DNA of 64,000 nt from NCBI RefSeq assembly GCF_044389085.1, contig NZ_JBIRXP010000003.1, positions 689,011 to 753,010 on the forward strand, written 5' to 3'. A program made the position numbers and the translations under genes. Shown piece by piece: positions 27,452-36,643 of this stretch. Numbering within the stretch: position 1 is the stretch's first letter; every line of letters starts with the position of its first letter. Under the pieces are notes generated by a model. It saw only the letters and a program-made list of their open reading frames with translations, did no database searches and was not told where the DNA came from. The stretch comes from Isoptericola sp044389085 (lineage in GTDB: Bacteria; Actinomycetota; Actinomycetes; Actinomycetales; Cellulomonadaceae).

Positions 27452-28801
27452 CTAGGCGAAGCCGAAGACCGGGCCGAAGGCGACCACGACGAGCGCCGCC
27501 CACACGGCGTAGACGGGCAGGAAGCGGGTCTGCCAGCGCACGAGCGCGCCGAACGGCTGCCGCTCGCGCAGGAAGCCGAGCAGGAGCAGGCCGGACCGGG
27601 CCAGGTGCACCAGGAGCAGCAGGTTGAGCCCGAGCGCGGCGACCTTGTTGGGGCTGAGGCCGAACTCGGCGATGCGGGTGAGCATCGCGGTGAGCGCGAC
27701 GGCGTCGACGGCGAGCGCCGACGTCACGAGGGCGAGCTGGAGCCCGTCGAACCAGCCGGGGCGCGCGAGGGAGTCGCGCGCCGACACGGAGTAGAGCAGC
27801 AGGCACAGCACCAGCACGAGGATCGCGTCCATGAGGATGAGCAGCTCGCGCTCGACGTCCGCCAGCCCGCCGGCGCCGAGCAGCACGACGAGCGTCACCA
27901 GCAGCATCACCGTCGTGAGCGGCGTGAAGACGCGGGTGAGCACCGGGGCGATGTTCTCCACGACGTCCTGCTTGGCCTCGACGAGCCAGGCCGCCACGAC
28001 GACGGCGCCGGGCACGGCGAAGGGCATGATCCAGCCCTCCATCGCGGGCTCGATGTCCACGCCGACGAGGCTCAGCGTCGCGGCCGTGAGGCCGAGCAGC
28101 ACCCCGCCGCCGATCGCGAGCAGCGTGACGTACACGACGAGCTCGCCGGTGAAGCGGGCGAAGTCCATCCGCGGGTCCTGGTCGCGCCACCGGCCGCCGA
28201 CGTAGACCACGCCGACCAGCGCCCACAGCACGACGGGGGCGTGGATCGCGGCGAGCACCACGGTCGACCCGGTCTCGACGTACGGGTAGACGTTGAGCAC
28301 GACGGCGAGCAGCGCGTAGGGCACCAGCAGCGCGGCGACCACGCGCCACGCGACGCGGCGCTTCCACACGAAGTACGCGGCGAGGAACGGCGCCGTCATG
28401 AGCGGGACGTTGCGCAGCAGCGCGGAGTCCGTGTCGAAGGCGGCGAGCGCGATCTTCACGGCGATGCCGGCCCCGACGGCGAGGGCGAGGACGACGGCGA
28501 GCTCGCGCCAGGCGGGGCCGGACTCCTGCGGCGGGCCGTCCGGGACGAGCACGAGCTGCTTCCACAGCCGCTCCGAGTGCTCGCGCGCGAACTCGCGCGA
28601 GACCGCGTCGAGGTTGCCCATGCGGCGCACCGCGACGAGGAACGCCTCCTCGTCGTCGAGCCCCGTCGCGGTGAGGTCGTCGACCCGGCCGCGCAGGTGG
28701 TCCTCCATCTCGTCCACGTCGGCGGGGGAGATGGCGCGATGGCGCTGCACGTACGAGCGCCACTGGTCGATCTGCCCCTCGAGGTGCTCGCGGGAGCCCA
28801 T
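27452..28801 (-). CDS. Membrane protein with N-terminal permease-prefix domain
   Basis: The 449-aa protein has a cytoplasmic helical N-terminus (about 1-75, HLEGQIDQWRSYVQRHRAIS then EMEDHLRGRVDDL) of the permease-prefix/DUF1700 type, followed by about ten membrane segments. Such proteins are nearly always encoded with PadR regulators; here the start ATG overlaps the PadR stop (ATGA), so translation is coupled. The transport function is unknown. The PadR regulator probably controls the expression of this protein and itself. Confidence 0.75.
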   Translation of the reverse strand: MGSREHLEGQIDQWRSYVQRHRAISPADVDEMEDHLRGRVDDLTATGLDDEEAFLVAVRRMGNLDAVSREFAREHSERLWKQLVLVPDGPPQESGPAWRELAVVLALAVGAGIAVKIALAAFDTDSALLRNVPLMTAPFLAAYFVWKRRVAWRVVAALLVPYALLAVVLNVYPYVETGSTVVLAAIHAPVVLWALVGVVYVGGRWRDQDPRMDFARFTGELVVYVTLLAIGGGVLLGLTAATLSLVGVDIEPAMEGWIMPFAVPGAVVVAAWLVEAKQDVVENIAPVLTRVFTPLTTVMLLVTLVVLLGAGGLADVERELLILMDAILVLVLCLLLYSVSARDSLARPGWFDGLQLALVTSALAVDAVALTAMLTRIAEFGLSPNKVAALGLNLLLLVHLARSGLLLLGFLRERQPFGALVRWQTRFLPVYAVWAALVVVAFGPVFGFA

Positions 28802-29193
28802 CAGGCCCAGCCCCCGGCGACGGCGGGACCGGCGGGCGGCTGCGCGGCCTGCTGGGCGGACCGCTGCGCCGACGTCCAGACGCGCTGCAGCACGTCGGCG
28901 ACGACGTCCCACTGCTCCTGGCGCTCGGCCAGCGCGTCCCGCCCGGCCGGGGTGAGGGCGTAGTGCTTGCGGCGGCGGCCCGCCTCGGAGGTGCCCCAGG
29001 TCGCGACGACGAGACCCAGGCGCTCGAGCCGGTGCAGGAGGGGGTAGAGCATCCCGTCGGTCCACTGCATGCGGCCGCCGGAGACCTCGGCGACCCGCTT
29101 GAGGATGGCGTACCCGTACGACTCGCCCTCGGCGAGGATGCCGAGCACGAGCGGGGTCGCGGACGCCGCCACCAGGTCCTTGTCGAAGCGCAC
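28801..29193 (-). CDS. PadR family transcriptional regulator
   Basis: The 130-aa protein is a winged-helix PadR regulator: ATPLVLGILAEGESYGYAILKRV begins the HTH, GMLYPLLHRLERLGLV is the recognition helix and GRRRKHYALTPAGRDAL is the wing. The C-terminal helix used for dimerisation is short, as in PadR-s1. GTG 29193 is preceded by AGGAG at 6 nt. A perfect 14-bp inverted repeat lies 16 nt upstream and is the likely autoregulatory operator. Confidence 0.9.
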   Translation of the reverse strand: MRFDKDLVAASATPLVLGILAEGESYGYAILKRVAEVSGGRMQWTDGMLYPLLHRLERLGLVVATWGTSEAGRRRKHYALTPAGRDALAERQEQWDVVADVLQRVWTSAQRSAQQAAQPPAGPAVAGGWA

Positions 29194-29208
29194 CGAGGGC
29201 TCCTATGT

Positions 29209-29245
29209 CTAGATCTGCTAGGGATGCTGAACCTAGCAGATCTAG
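29209..29245 (-). promoter_or_regulatory. Inverted-repeat operator for the PadR operon
   Basis: Arms CTAGATCTGCTAGG (29209-29222) and CCTAGCAGATCTAG (29232-29245) are perfect complements separated by 9 nt. This AT-rich dyad stands out from the surrounding GC-rich DNA and is placed where the promoter should be. PadR repressors are known to bind such dyads. Each arm also contains the smaller palindrome AGATCT. Confidence 0.7.
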
Positions 29246-29365
29246 GCATTGCTCGGGAGGGGGTGACCGAGTGGATTGCCTCGGGTCTTCAGGTGCCACG
29301 GGATCGTCGTCCGGCGTTCATCCAGGGTTCGTCGGGCCGTCGCGGAGCGCCGGTGGGATCGGGCC

Positions 29366-31675
29366 ATGACTCGCTCACCGAACCAGGCTCGCGCCCTGCG
29401 CCTCGTCGCGGCCGGCGCCGCCGCGGCGGTCGCGCTCACCACCGCGGCCGGCACCGCCGCCCTCGCGGACGGGCGCCCCGGCGACCGCGGCACGAACCAC
29501 GCGGCGCCCGGCCACGGGCGACCGGGCGCCGTCACGACCCACCTCGTCCCGACGCTCGAAGGGCGCGCGACGCTGTCCGCGGACTTCCTCGCCGACGGGC
29601 CGCCGTCCGGCGCCCAGGCCTCCGCCGCCAACGGCCGGCAGGGCCCCTGGGACGGTCAGGTGATCCCCGGGTTCTCGGCCATGGTCGACAACGGCGACGG
29701 CACGTTCTGGGCGCAGCCGGACAACGGGTTCGGCAGCCAGGGCAACTCCGCGGACTTCCTGCTGCGCAACTACCTCGTGAAGCCCGACTGGGACACGGGC
29801 GGCGGCCGGGGCAGCGGTACGGGCGACATCGAGGTGCTCGACCACATCTCCTACAACGACGAGAACCGCGTGCTGGACTTCGACATCGTCCACGGCGACA
29901 CGGACGAGCGGCTGCTCACCGGCGCCGACTTCGACGTCGAGTCCGTGGTGCGGGCCGACGACGGCACGCTGTGGGTGGGCGAGGAGTTCGGCCCGTTCCT
30001 GCTGCACTTCGACGCCGAGGGCACGCTGCTGGAGAAGCCGTACCCGCTGCCGGGAGGGCTGCGGTCGCCGCAGAACCCGTACCTCGCCGACGGCGAGGAG
30101 CCGACCGTGCGGGCCAGCCGCGGCTTCGAGGCGATGGCCGGGGTCAAGGGCGGGCGCTACCTGTACCCGGTGCTCGAGGGCGCCCTGGTCGGCGACGCGG
30201 ACCAGCGCCGTCGGGTGATCCACGAGTTCGACACCCGCCGCGGCGCGTACACCGGCCGCACCTGGGACTACCAGGCCGACCAGGAGGCCAACGTGCTCGG
30301 CGACGCGTTCGCCGTCGGCAGGGACTCGTTCTGGGTCGTGGAGCGGGACGACCTCGAGGGCCCCGCCTCCGTCACCAAGCGTGTGTACGAGATCGACCTC
30401 AGCAGGACCGACCGCGACGGGTACGTCCGCAAGGAGCTCGTGCTCGACGCGCTGCGCGTGGAGAACCCGCGCGGCATCGACGCGGGGGAGGGCTACGGCC
30501 TCGGCGACACCTACGCGCTGCCCGTGCAGTCGTTCGAGACCGTGCTGCGCCTGCGCGACGGCCGCATCCTCATCGGCAACGACAACAACTACCCCGGCAA
30601 CGCGGCCCGGAACCCCGGGACGCCGGACGACACCGAGATGGTCGTCATCGACCTGGACAAGCAGCGCACCCGGGACGACGGGGTCGCCGTCGTCGGGCAC
30701 CGCGGCGCGTCCGGCGACCGGCCCGAGCACACGCTCGCCGCCTACGAGCAGGCCATCGTGCAGTGCGCCGACGTCATCGAGCCCGACGTCGTGCCGACCA
30801 AGGACGGCGTCCTCGTGGCCCGGCACGAGAACGAGATCGGCGGCACCACCGACGTCGCCGAGCACCCCGAGTTCGCCGACCGCCGCACCACGAAGACGAT
30901 CGACGGCACGAAGGTCACCGGATGGTTCACCGAGGACTTCACGCTCGCGGAGCTGCGCACGCTCCGCGCCGTCGAGCGGCTGCCTGGGCTGCGCCCGGCC
31001 AACACGGCGTACGACGGGCTGTACCAGGTGCCCACCCTGGACGAGGTGCTCGACCTCGCCCGCCACTCGGAGACGTGCGACGGGCGGCCGGTCGGCGTGG
31101 CGCCGGAGACCAAGCACCCCAGCTACTTCGCGTCGATCGGGCTGCCGCTGACCGACCCCCTGGTGCACGAGCTCGCCGCGAACGGCCTCGACTCGCGCCG
31201 CGCGCCCGTCGTCGTGCAGTCGTTCGAGACGACGAACCTGCGCGAGCTGGACCGGCGCACCGACGTGCGCCTCGCGCTCAACGTCTCCGCGAGCGGGGCC
31301 CCGTACGACCTGGTGGCCGCCGGCGACCCGCGGACCTACGCCGACCTCGTCACGCCGCGGGGCCTGCGCGGCCTGGCCCGCTACGTCGACATCGTGAGCA
31401 TGGAGAAGAACGTCGTCGTGCCGCGCAGGGCCGACGGCACCCTCGGTCGGCCGACCGGCGTCGTCCGCGACGTGCACCGCGCCGGCATGGAGGCCTACGC
31501 CTGGACGTTCCGCGCCGAGAACCAGTTCCTCCCGGCCGAGCACCGCTCGTCGGCGGACCCCGCCGAGCGCGGCGACCTGGCGGGCGAGCTCGACGTGTTC
31601 CTCGACACCGGCCTCGACGGCGTCTTCGCCGACCAGCCGGGCCTGGCCGCGGACGCCCTCGCGGCCCGGGGCTGA
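29366..31675 (+). CDS. Secreted phytase-like / glycerophosphodiester phosphodiesterase fusion
   Basis: This 769-aa exported protein has a signal peptide (about residues 1-35, cleaved near ALADG). Residues ~40-430 resemble the esterase-like phytase domain (GFSAMVDNGDGTFWAQPDNGFG, GRDSFWVVERDD, ILIGNDNNYPGN). Residues ~440-765 are a GDPD domain with H445RG as the first catalytic motif, EPDVVPTKDGVLVARHE for metal and acid-base residues, and a late APETKHP block. It would hydrolyse glycerophosphodiesters and perhaps other organic phosphates outside the cell. The start is ATG 29366; the frame is open upstream but lacks a signal peptide. It is an unusual two-domain phosphate-scavenging enzyme. Confidence 0.85.
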   Translation: MTRSPNQARALRLVAAGAAAAVALTTAAGTAALADGRPGDRGTNHAAPGHGRPGAVTTHLVPTLEGRATLSADFLADGPPSGAQASAANGRQGPWDGQVIPGFSAMVDNGDGTFWAQPDNGFGSQGNSADFLLRNYLVKPDWDTGGGRGSGTGDIEVLDHISYNDENRVLDFDIVHGDTDERLLTGADFDVESVVRADDGTLWVGEEFGPFLLHFDAEGTLLEKPYPLPGGLRSPQNPYLADGEEPTVRASRGFEAMAGVKGGRYLYPVLEGALVGDADQRRRVIHEFDTRRGAYTGRTWDYQADQEANVLGDAFAVGRDSFWVVERDDLEGPASVTKRVYEIDLSRTDRDGYVRKELVLDALRVENPRGIDAGEGYGLGDTYALPVQSFETVLRLRDGRILIGNDNNYPGNAARNPGTPDDTEMVVIDLDKQRTRDDGVAVVGHRGASGDRPEHTLAAYEQAIVQCADVIEPDVVPTKDGVLVARHENEIGGTTDVAEHPEFADRRTTKTIDGTKVTGWFTEDFTLAELRTLRAVERLPGLRPANTAYDGLYQVPTLDEVLDLARHSETCDGRPVGVAPETKHPSYFASIGLPLTDPLVHELAANGLDSRRAPVVVQSFETTNLRELDRRTDVRLALNVSASGAPYDLVAAGDPRTYADLVTPRGLRGLARYVDIVSMEKNVVVPRRADGTLGRPTGVVRDVHRAGMEAYAWTFRAENQFLPAEHRSSADPAERGDLAGELDVFLDTGLDGVFADQPGLAADALAARG

Positions 31676-31755
31676 CCCGTCGCGCGGGGGGTGAACCTGT
31701 GGTTGCGCAGGGCACCCCTCGCGCGAACGCGCTGCTCAGGGCCTAGGCTCACGCT

Positions 31756-33060
31756 GTGCGGACCCTGCCACGGCACGCGACCAGCCTCGCCTCGCACCGG
31801 GTCGCTCGCACGATCGCCCTCGTCGTCACCGCGGTGGTGGCGTTCGTCGCGGCGACCGCGGTCGCGTCGTTCGTCGACCTGCGCTCCCAGATCGGCGTCT
31901 CCGACGTCGACGACCTGCTCGCCGGCGACGACCGCCCGCCCGAGGTCCCGGCCGAGCAGGACCCCAGCGACCCGTTCGCCGGCAAGGACCTCAACATCCT
32001 CGTGATGGGCACGGACTTCCGGGACGAGGCCAACGCCGAGATCGCGGGGGCGGGAGACGAGTTCCACTCGGACACCACGATGCTGGTGCACCTGTCCGGC
32101 GACCGCAGCCGCATCGAGGCGGTCTCCATCCCCCGCGACTCCCTCGTCGACATCCCGGCCTGCAAGCTCCCCGGCGGCGGCGAGACCGCGCCGCAGTCCA
32201 ACGCGATGTTCAACTCCGCGTTCGCCCTCGGCGGCGGCCCCGACAAGGACGTCACCGGCGCGGCCGCCTGCACCATCCGCACCGTCGAGGAGCTCACCGG
32301 GGTGCGGATCTCCGACCACGTCGTGGTGCAGATGACCGGCGTGATCGGCGTCGTCGACGCCATCGGCGGCGTGACGATGTGCCTCCCGGAACCGGTCAAG
32401 GGACGGCGCGTGGACCTCGACCTGCCCGAGGGGAAGCAGAAGCTCGACGGGTACACGGCGATCAACTTCCTGCGCGCCCGCAAGGGCGAGGGCATGGGCC
32501 TGGAGATGGGCAGCGACCTCAAGCGCATCGAGCGGCAGCAGGCGTTCTTCGACGCCGCGATGCGCGAGATCCTGTCGCAGAACGTCATCACCGACTCGCC
32601 CCGCCTGTACCGGATGGTGCGCGAGATCCTCGGCTCCATCTCCACCGACCCCGAGCTGGCGAGCCCGACGGCGCTCGCGGGCCTGGCCTGGAGCATCCGG
32701 GACCTCGACCCGTCGCGCATCGTGTTCACCTCGGTGCCCGTCGTGGACTCGGTCAGCCAGCCCGGCCGGGTCGAGTGGACGTCGGAGGCCGACGCGATCT
32801 GGGAACGGATCCGCGCCGACGAGGCCCCGCCCGGGACGCCCGAGCCCGACCAGGGCGCGGGCGGCGCCACGCCGTCGGGCGCCACCGCGGTCGACGACGA
32901 CGTCGCGTCGCCGGCCAGCACCGACGACGGCGCGGACGGCAAGGACGGCGACAGCGACAGCGTCGACGGCGAGGACGGCGGGACGCGGGGCGGCAAGGAC
33001 GGCGAGACCTCGCCCGAACCGTCGCCGAGCCCGTCGCTCCTGCCGGGCGTCTGCGCCTGA
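31756..33060 (+). CDS. LCP family cell-wall glycopolymer ligase (LytR-CpsA-Psr)
   Basis: The 434-aa membrane-anchored protein has a cytoplasmic N-terminus, one transmembrane helix (about 17-40) and an extracellular LCP domain (about 75-260). GKDLNILVMGTDFR, HSDTTMLVHL, AVSIPRDSLVDIP and NFLRARKGEG carry the Arg and Asp residues that bind polyprenyl pyrophosphate and metal. It would attach teichoic acid-like or arabinogalactan-like polymers to peptidoglycan. The tail (345-425) is Asp/Gly/Ser-rich and of low complexity. GTG 31756 is the start. Confidence 0.9.
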   Translation: MRTLPRHATSLASHRVARTIALVVTAVVAFVAATAVASFVDLRSQIGVSDVDDLLAGDDRPPEVPAEQDPSDPFAGKDLNILVMGTDFRDEANAEIAGAGDEFHSDTTMLVHLSGDRSRIEAVSIPRDSLVDIPACKLPGGGETAPQSNAMFNSAFALGGGPDKDVTGAAACTIRTVEELTGVRISDHVVVQMTGVIGVVDAIGGVTMCLPEPVKGRRVDLDLPEGKQKLDGYTAINFLRARKGEGMGLEMGSDLKRIERQQAFFDAAMREILSQNVITDSPRLYRMVREILGSISTDPELASPTALAGLAWSIRDLDPSRIVFTSVPVVDSVSQPGRVEWTSEADAIWERIRADEAPPGTPEPDQGAGGATPSGATAVDDDVASPASTDDGADGKDGDSDSVDGEDGGTRGGKDGETSPEPSPSPSLLPGVCA

Positions 33061-33091
33061 CCGTCCCGCCCGACCGGCCCGGGACCGGGCC

Positions 33092-34042
33092 TCAGCTCCG
33101 GGGCAGGGCGCGGCGGGCCTCGTACCGCAGCGCCTCGGACACCCGGTCCAGCACCGTCGAGCGGACCTTCCACTGCTGCAGGTAGATCGGGACGTCCACG
33201 ACGGCGTCGTCGTCGAGGAACACCATGTCGCTGCCGGTATCGCCCGGCCCCCCGTCGAGCATGCCGAACCGCGTGCCCGGGCCGGGCAGCGGGCCCCACA
33301 TGCCCCACCCCAGCCCGCGCCGGATGCCGTCGACGTACTCGGGGGTGCTGGGCACGTGGTGCCGCGGCGGGTCGGGGACCGCGGCGCCCGCCGCGGCGGC
33401 CCGCTCCCGCAGCCAGGCGTCCTGCAGGTCGTCGGCCCGGTTGAACACGAGCATCGGCGCGCTGCCCAGGGCCTCGACCGTGGGCCCGCCCGGGAACCAG
33501 CGCTCGACGACGGAGCGCGTGGCGGCGGGCCGATAACGCGTGACGCCGAGGAACGTCGAGGTGCAGCCCTGCACGGGCTCGCGCTGGGACGTGATGGCGG
33601 CCATGACGACGCCGGCGGGCAGCAGGTCGACGGTGCGGTCCTGGTCGTCACGGTGGAGGTCGAAGCACACGCCCTCGACGCGGGCGAGCGCCGGCATCAC
33701 CCAGGTCGCGAGCGAGTCGGCGTTCACGGCGACCGGCACCGTGACCGGGCGGGGCGGGGCGCCGGTGCCGTCGTCCTGCGCGTCCCGGGGGCCGAGCTCG
33801 CGGCTCGCCTCCGCGCCGAGCAGCTCGACCTGGCGTGCCAGGCGCAGCAGCGTGCGCCCCGGCTCCGTGGGCGCGACCGGACGGGTGCGCCGCACGAGCA
33901 CGGAGCCGGCGGCGTTCTCGAGCGCGCGCACGCGCTGGCTGACCGCCGACGGCGTGACGTGCAGCGCGTGCGCCGCCGCCTCGAACGAACCCTCGGTGAC
34001 GACCGCGGCGAGCGCCTCGAGCTGACGGGAGTCCCAACGCAT
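33092..34042 (-). CDS. lysG: LysR-type regulator LysG/ArgP
   Basis: The 316-aa regulator has an N-terminal HTH (MRWDSRQLEALAAVVTEGSF, then VTPSAVSQRVRALE) and a C-terminal effector-binding domain. ArgP/LysG proteins activate a divergent basic-amino-acid exporter when lysine or arginine accumulates; the divergent LysE-type exporter at 34128 makes that role likely. The start is ATG 34042, the normal LysG N-terminus. Two dyads with GATGAAG/CTTCATC half-sites lie between the two genes. Confidence 0.9.
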   Translation of the reverse strand: MRWDSRQLEALAAVVTEGSFEAAAHALHVTPSAVSQRVRALENAAGSVLVRRTRPVAPTEPGRTLLRLARQVELLGAEASRELGPRDAQDDGTGAPPRPVTVPVAVNADSLATWVMPALARVEGVCFDLHRDDQDRTVDLLPAGVVMAAITSQREPVQGCTSTFLGVTRYRPAATRSVVERWFPGGPTVEALGSAPMLVFNRADDLQDAWLRERAAAAGAAVPDPPRHHVPSTPEYVDGIRRGLGWGMWGPLPGPGTRFGMLDGGPGDTGSDMVFLDDDAVVDVPIYLQQWKVRSTVLDRVSEALRYEARRALPRS

Positions 34043-34055
34043 GCACCCGAGCGTA

Positions 34056-34103
34056 GATGAAGCAATGCTTGATCGGATGAAGAAACCGTAGATGGACTTC
34101 ATC
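34056..34103. promoter_or_regulatory. Candidate LysG operators in the lysG-lysE gap
   Basis: A 19-bp near-perfect dyad (GATGAAGCA-A-TGCTTGATC, 34056-34074) is followed by GATGAAG (34076-34082) and CTTCATC (34097-34103), perfect 7-bp arms 14 nt apart. LysR-type regulators bind two such sites, one for autoregulation and one near the target promoter. Confidence 0.5.
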
Positions 34104-34127
34104 AGTGCGCGCACCTAGCGTCGTGGC

Positions 34128-34760
34128 GTGCTCACCCTCCTCGCCGGCCTCGGCTTCGGCCTGTCCCTCATCGTCGCCATCGGCGCGCAGAACGCCTTCG
34201 TGCTGCGCCAGGGCGTGCGCCGCGAGCACGTCGGCCTCGTCGTCGCCGTGTGCGCGGCCTCCGACGTCGCGCTGTACCTCGCGGGGACCGCAGGGCTCGG
34301 AGCGCTCGTGGTGAGCCACCCCGCCGTCGTGGAGATCGCGCGGTGGGCCGGGGCCGCCGTCGTGCTCGGGTACGGCGCGATGGCCGCACGACGGGCGTTC
34401 CGCGGCGACGAGGCGGGGCTCGCCGCCGCGTCGGACGGTGCCCTCCCCGACGCCGGACGGCGCGCGCGGCCGGTGCTGCTCACGGCGCTCGCGCTCACCT
34501 GGCTGAACCCGCACGTCTACCTGGACACCGTCGTGCTGCAGGGGTCGCTCGCCGCGTCGTACGGCGACGGGCGATGGTCGTTCACCGCCGGCGCGATCGT
34601 GTCGAGCGTCCTGTGGTTCCTCGGCCTCGGCTACGGCGCCCGGCTGCTCGCCCCCGTGCTCGCGCGGCCCGGCGCCTGGCGGGTCGTCGACGGCGTGGTC
34701 GCGGTGATCATGCTGGTCGTCGCGGTGAGCCTCCTGCTCCCCGTGCTCGCGCCGAGGTAG
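34128..34760 (+). CDS. lysE: LysE/ArgO family basic amino acid exporter
   Basis: The 210-aa protein has about six membrane segments and the family start LGFGLSLIVAIGAQNAFVLRQGVRREHVG, followed by WLNPHVYLDTVVLQG, both conserved in LysE and ArgO. It exports lysine and/or arginine to prevent toxic build-up. It is divergent from its presumed activator lysG. The GTG at 34128 is the start; the stop TAG at 34758 lies inside the first unit of a 20-bp tandem repeat. Confidence 0.9.
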   Translation: MLTLLAGLGFGLSLIVAIGAQNAFVLRQGVRREHVGLVVAVCAASDVALYLAGTAGLGALVVSHPAVVEIARWAGAAVVLGYGAMAARRAFRGDEAGLAAASDGALPDAGRRARPVLLTALALTWLNPHVYLDTVVLQGSLAASYGDGRWSFTAGAIVSSVLWFLGLGYGARLLAPVLARPGAWRVVDGVVAVIMLVVAVSLLLPVLAPR

Positions 34761-34830
34761 TTCGAACCGCGCCGAGGTAGTTCGAACCGTGCCGAGGTAG
34801 TTCGAGCCGTGGCGAGGTAGTTCGAGCCGA
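34751..34830. repeat. Four tandem 20-bp repeats after lysE
   Basis: Units begin at 34751, 34771, 34791 and 34811 with consensus gccgaggtagttcgaaccgt; only one to three bases vary. Each contains GTTCGAAC or GTTCGAGC. The first unit includes the lysE stop codon. The array lies between the convergent lysE and aminotransferase genes. There is no spacer sequence, so it is not a CRISPR array. Confidence 0.85.
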
Positions 34831-34852
34831 GCAGGACCGGGACCGGGAAGGG

Positions 34853-36076
<1,224 letters not shown>

Positions 36077-36324
36077 GGGCCGACCCTAGACCCCGACGCC
36101 CGCGGACCGGGCGACAACGCCTCGCGACCACGATGCGAGACTCCCGGCCCGTCGCCGTGACCGTGGCGGCACGGGCAGTCCCGCCTGGTCAGACCGCCCG
36201 ACGGACGGGCGAGGAGCGCCGGCCGGCGCCGGTTGTCCACAACGTGGCGGCACGCGGTTGCCCGGGTCCCCTACTCTGGTGCCGCTTTCGCCGCCGATGA
36301 TGGCTACGACGAGGAGACGGATCA

Positions 36325-36615
36325 GTGTCGATCGACACGGCGCCTGCCGACGCCGCCACGCTGCTCGAGCACGAGGTGCGCGAGCTCGTCCGCCGCCGCG
36401 CCCTCGACCCCGTCCGGGACCGGCCCGGGCTGGAACGGCTCGTCGCAGAGGCCTCTGCCGACTACACCGAGCGCGCCACGCGTGGCGTCGTGCCGGCGCT
36501 CACGGACCCGCAGGCGACCGCGCGGGCCGTCGTCGACGCGCTCGGCGGGCTGGGGCCGCTGCAGCGGTACCTCGACGACCCCGAGGTCGAGGAGATCTGG
36601 ATCAACTCGCCCTGA
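36325..36615 (+). pseudogene. cpaF: 5' fragment of the CpaF/TadA pilus ATPase gene, split by the integrated element
   Basis: A GTG with AGGAG 8 nt upstream begins 96 residues that form the helical N-terminal domain of a CpaF-family secretion ATPase (EHEVRELVRRRALD, then LGGLGPLQRYLDDPEVEEIWINSP). The frame ends at TGA 36613 supplied by the integrated element, exactly after a 15-bp core. The missing part resumes at 47277-48264 in the same frame. Precise excision would give a 419-aa protein, normal for this family. WINSP corresponds to the conserved EIMVNGP segment of TadA proteins. Confidence 0.9.
36597..36611 (+). repeat. attL core
   Basis: CTGGATCAACTCGCC lies in the cpaF reading frame (codes for the WINSP part) and is identical to the copy at 47277-47291. 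The cpaF frame stops two codons later, and the integrase gene ends 33 nt inside, the usual layout. Confidence 0.9.
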
Positions 36616-36638
36616 CCTGGCATCGGTGCAGGTCAGGG
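36610..36638 (-). terminator. Hairpin at the left end, after the integrase gene
   Basis: Perfect 9-bp arms CCCTGACCT (36610-36618) and AGGTCAGGG (36630-36638) flank an 11-nt loop just after the integrase stop. It overlaps the edge of the att core and could terminate both the integrase transcript and the truncated cpaF transcript. There is no T run. Confidence 0.5.
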
Positions 36639-36643
36639 CGTTC

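Noticed and set aside
34751..34830. 20-bp repeats as CRISPR or tRNA T-arm fragments
   Set aside because: There are no unique spacers, and although GTTCGAAC resembles a T-loop no acceptor or anticodon stem can be formed.
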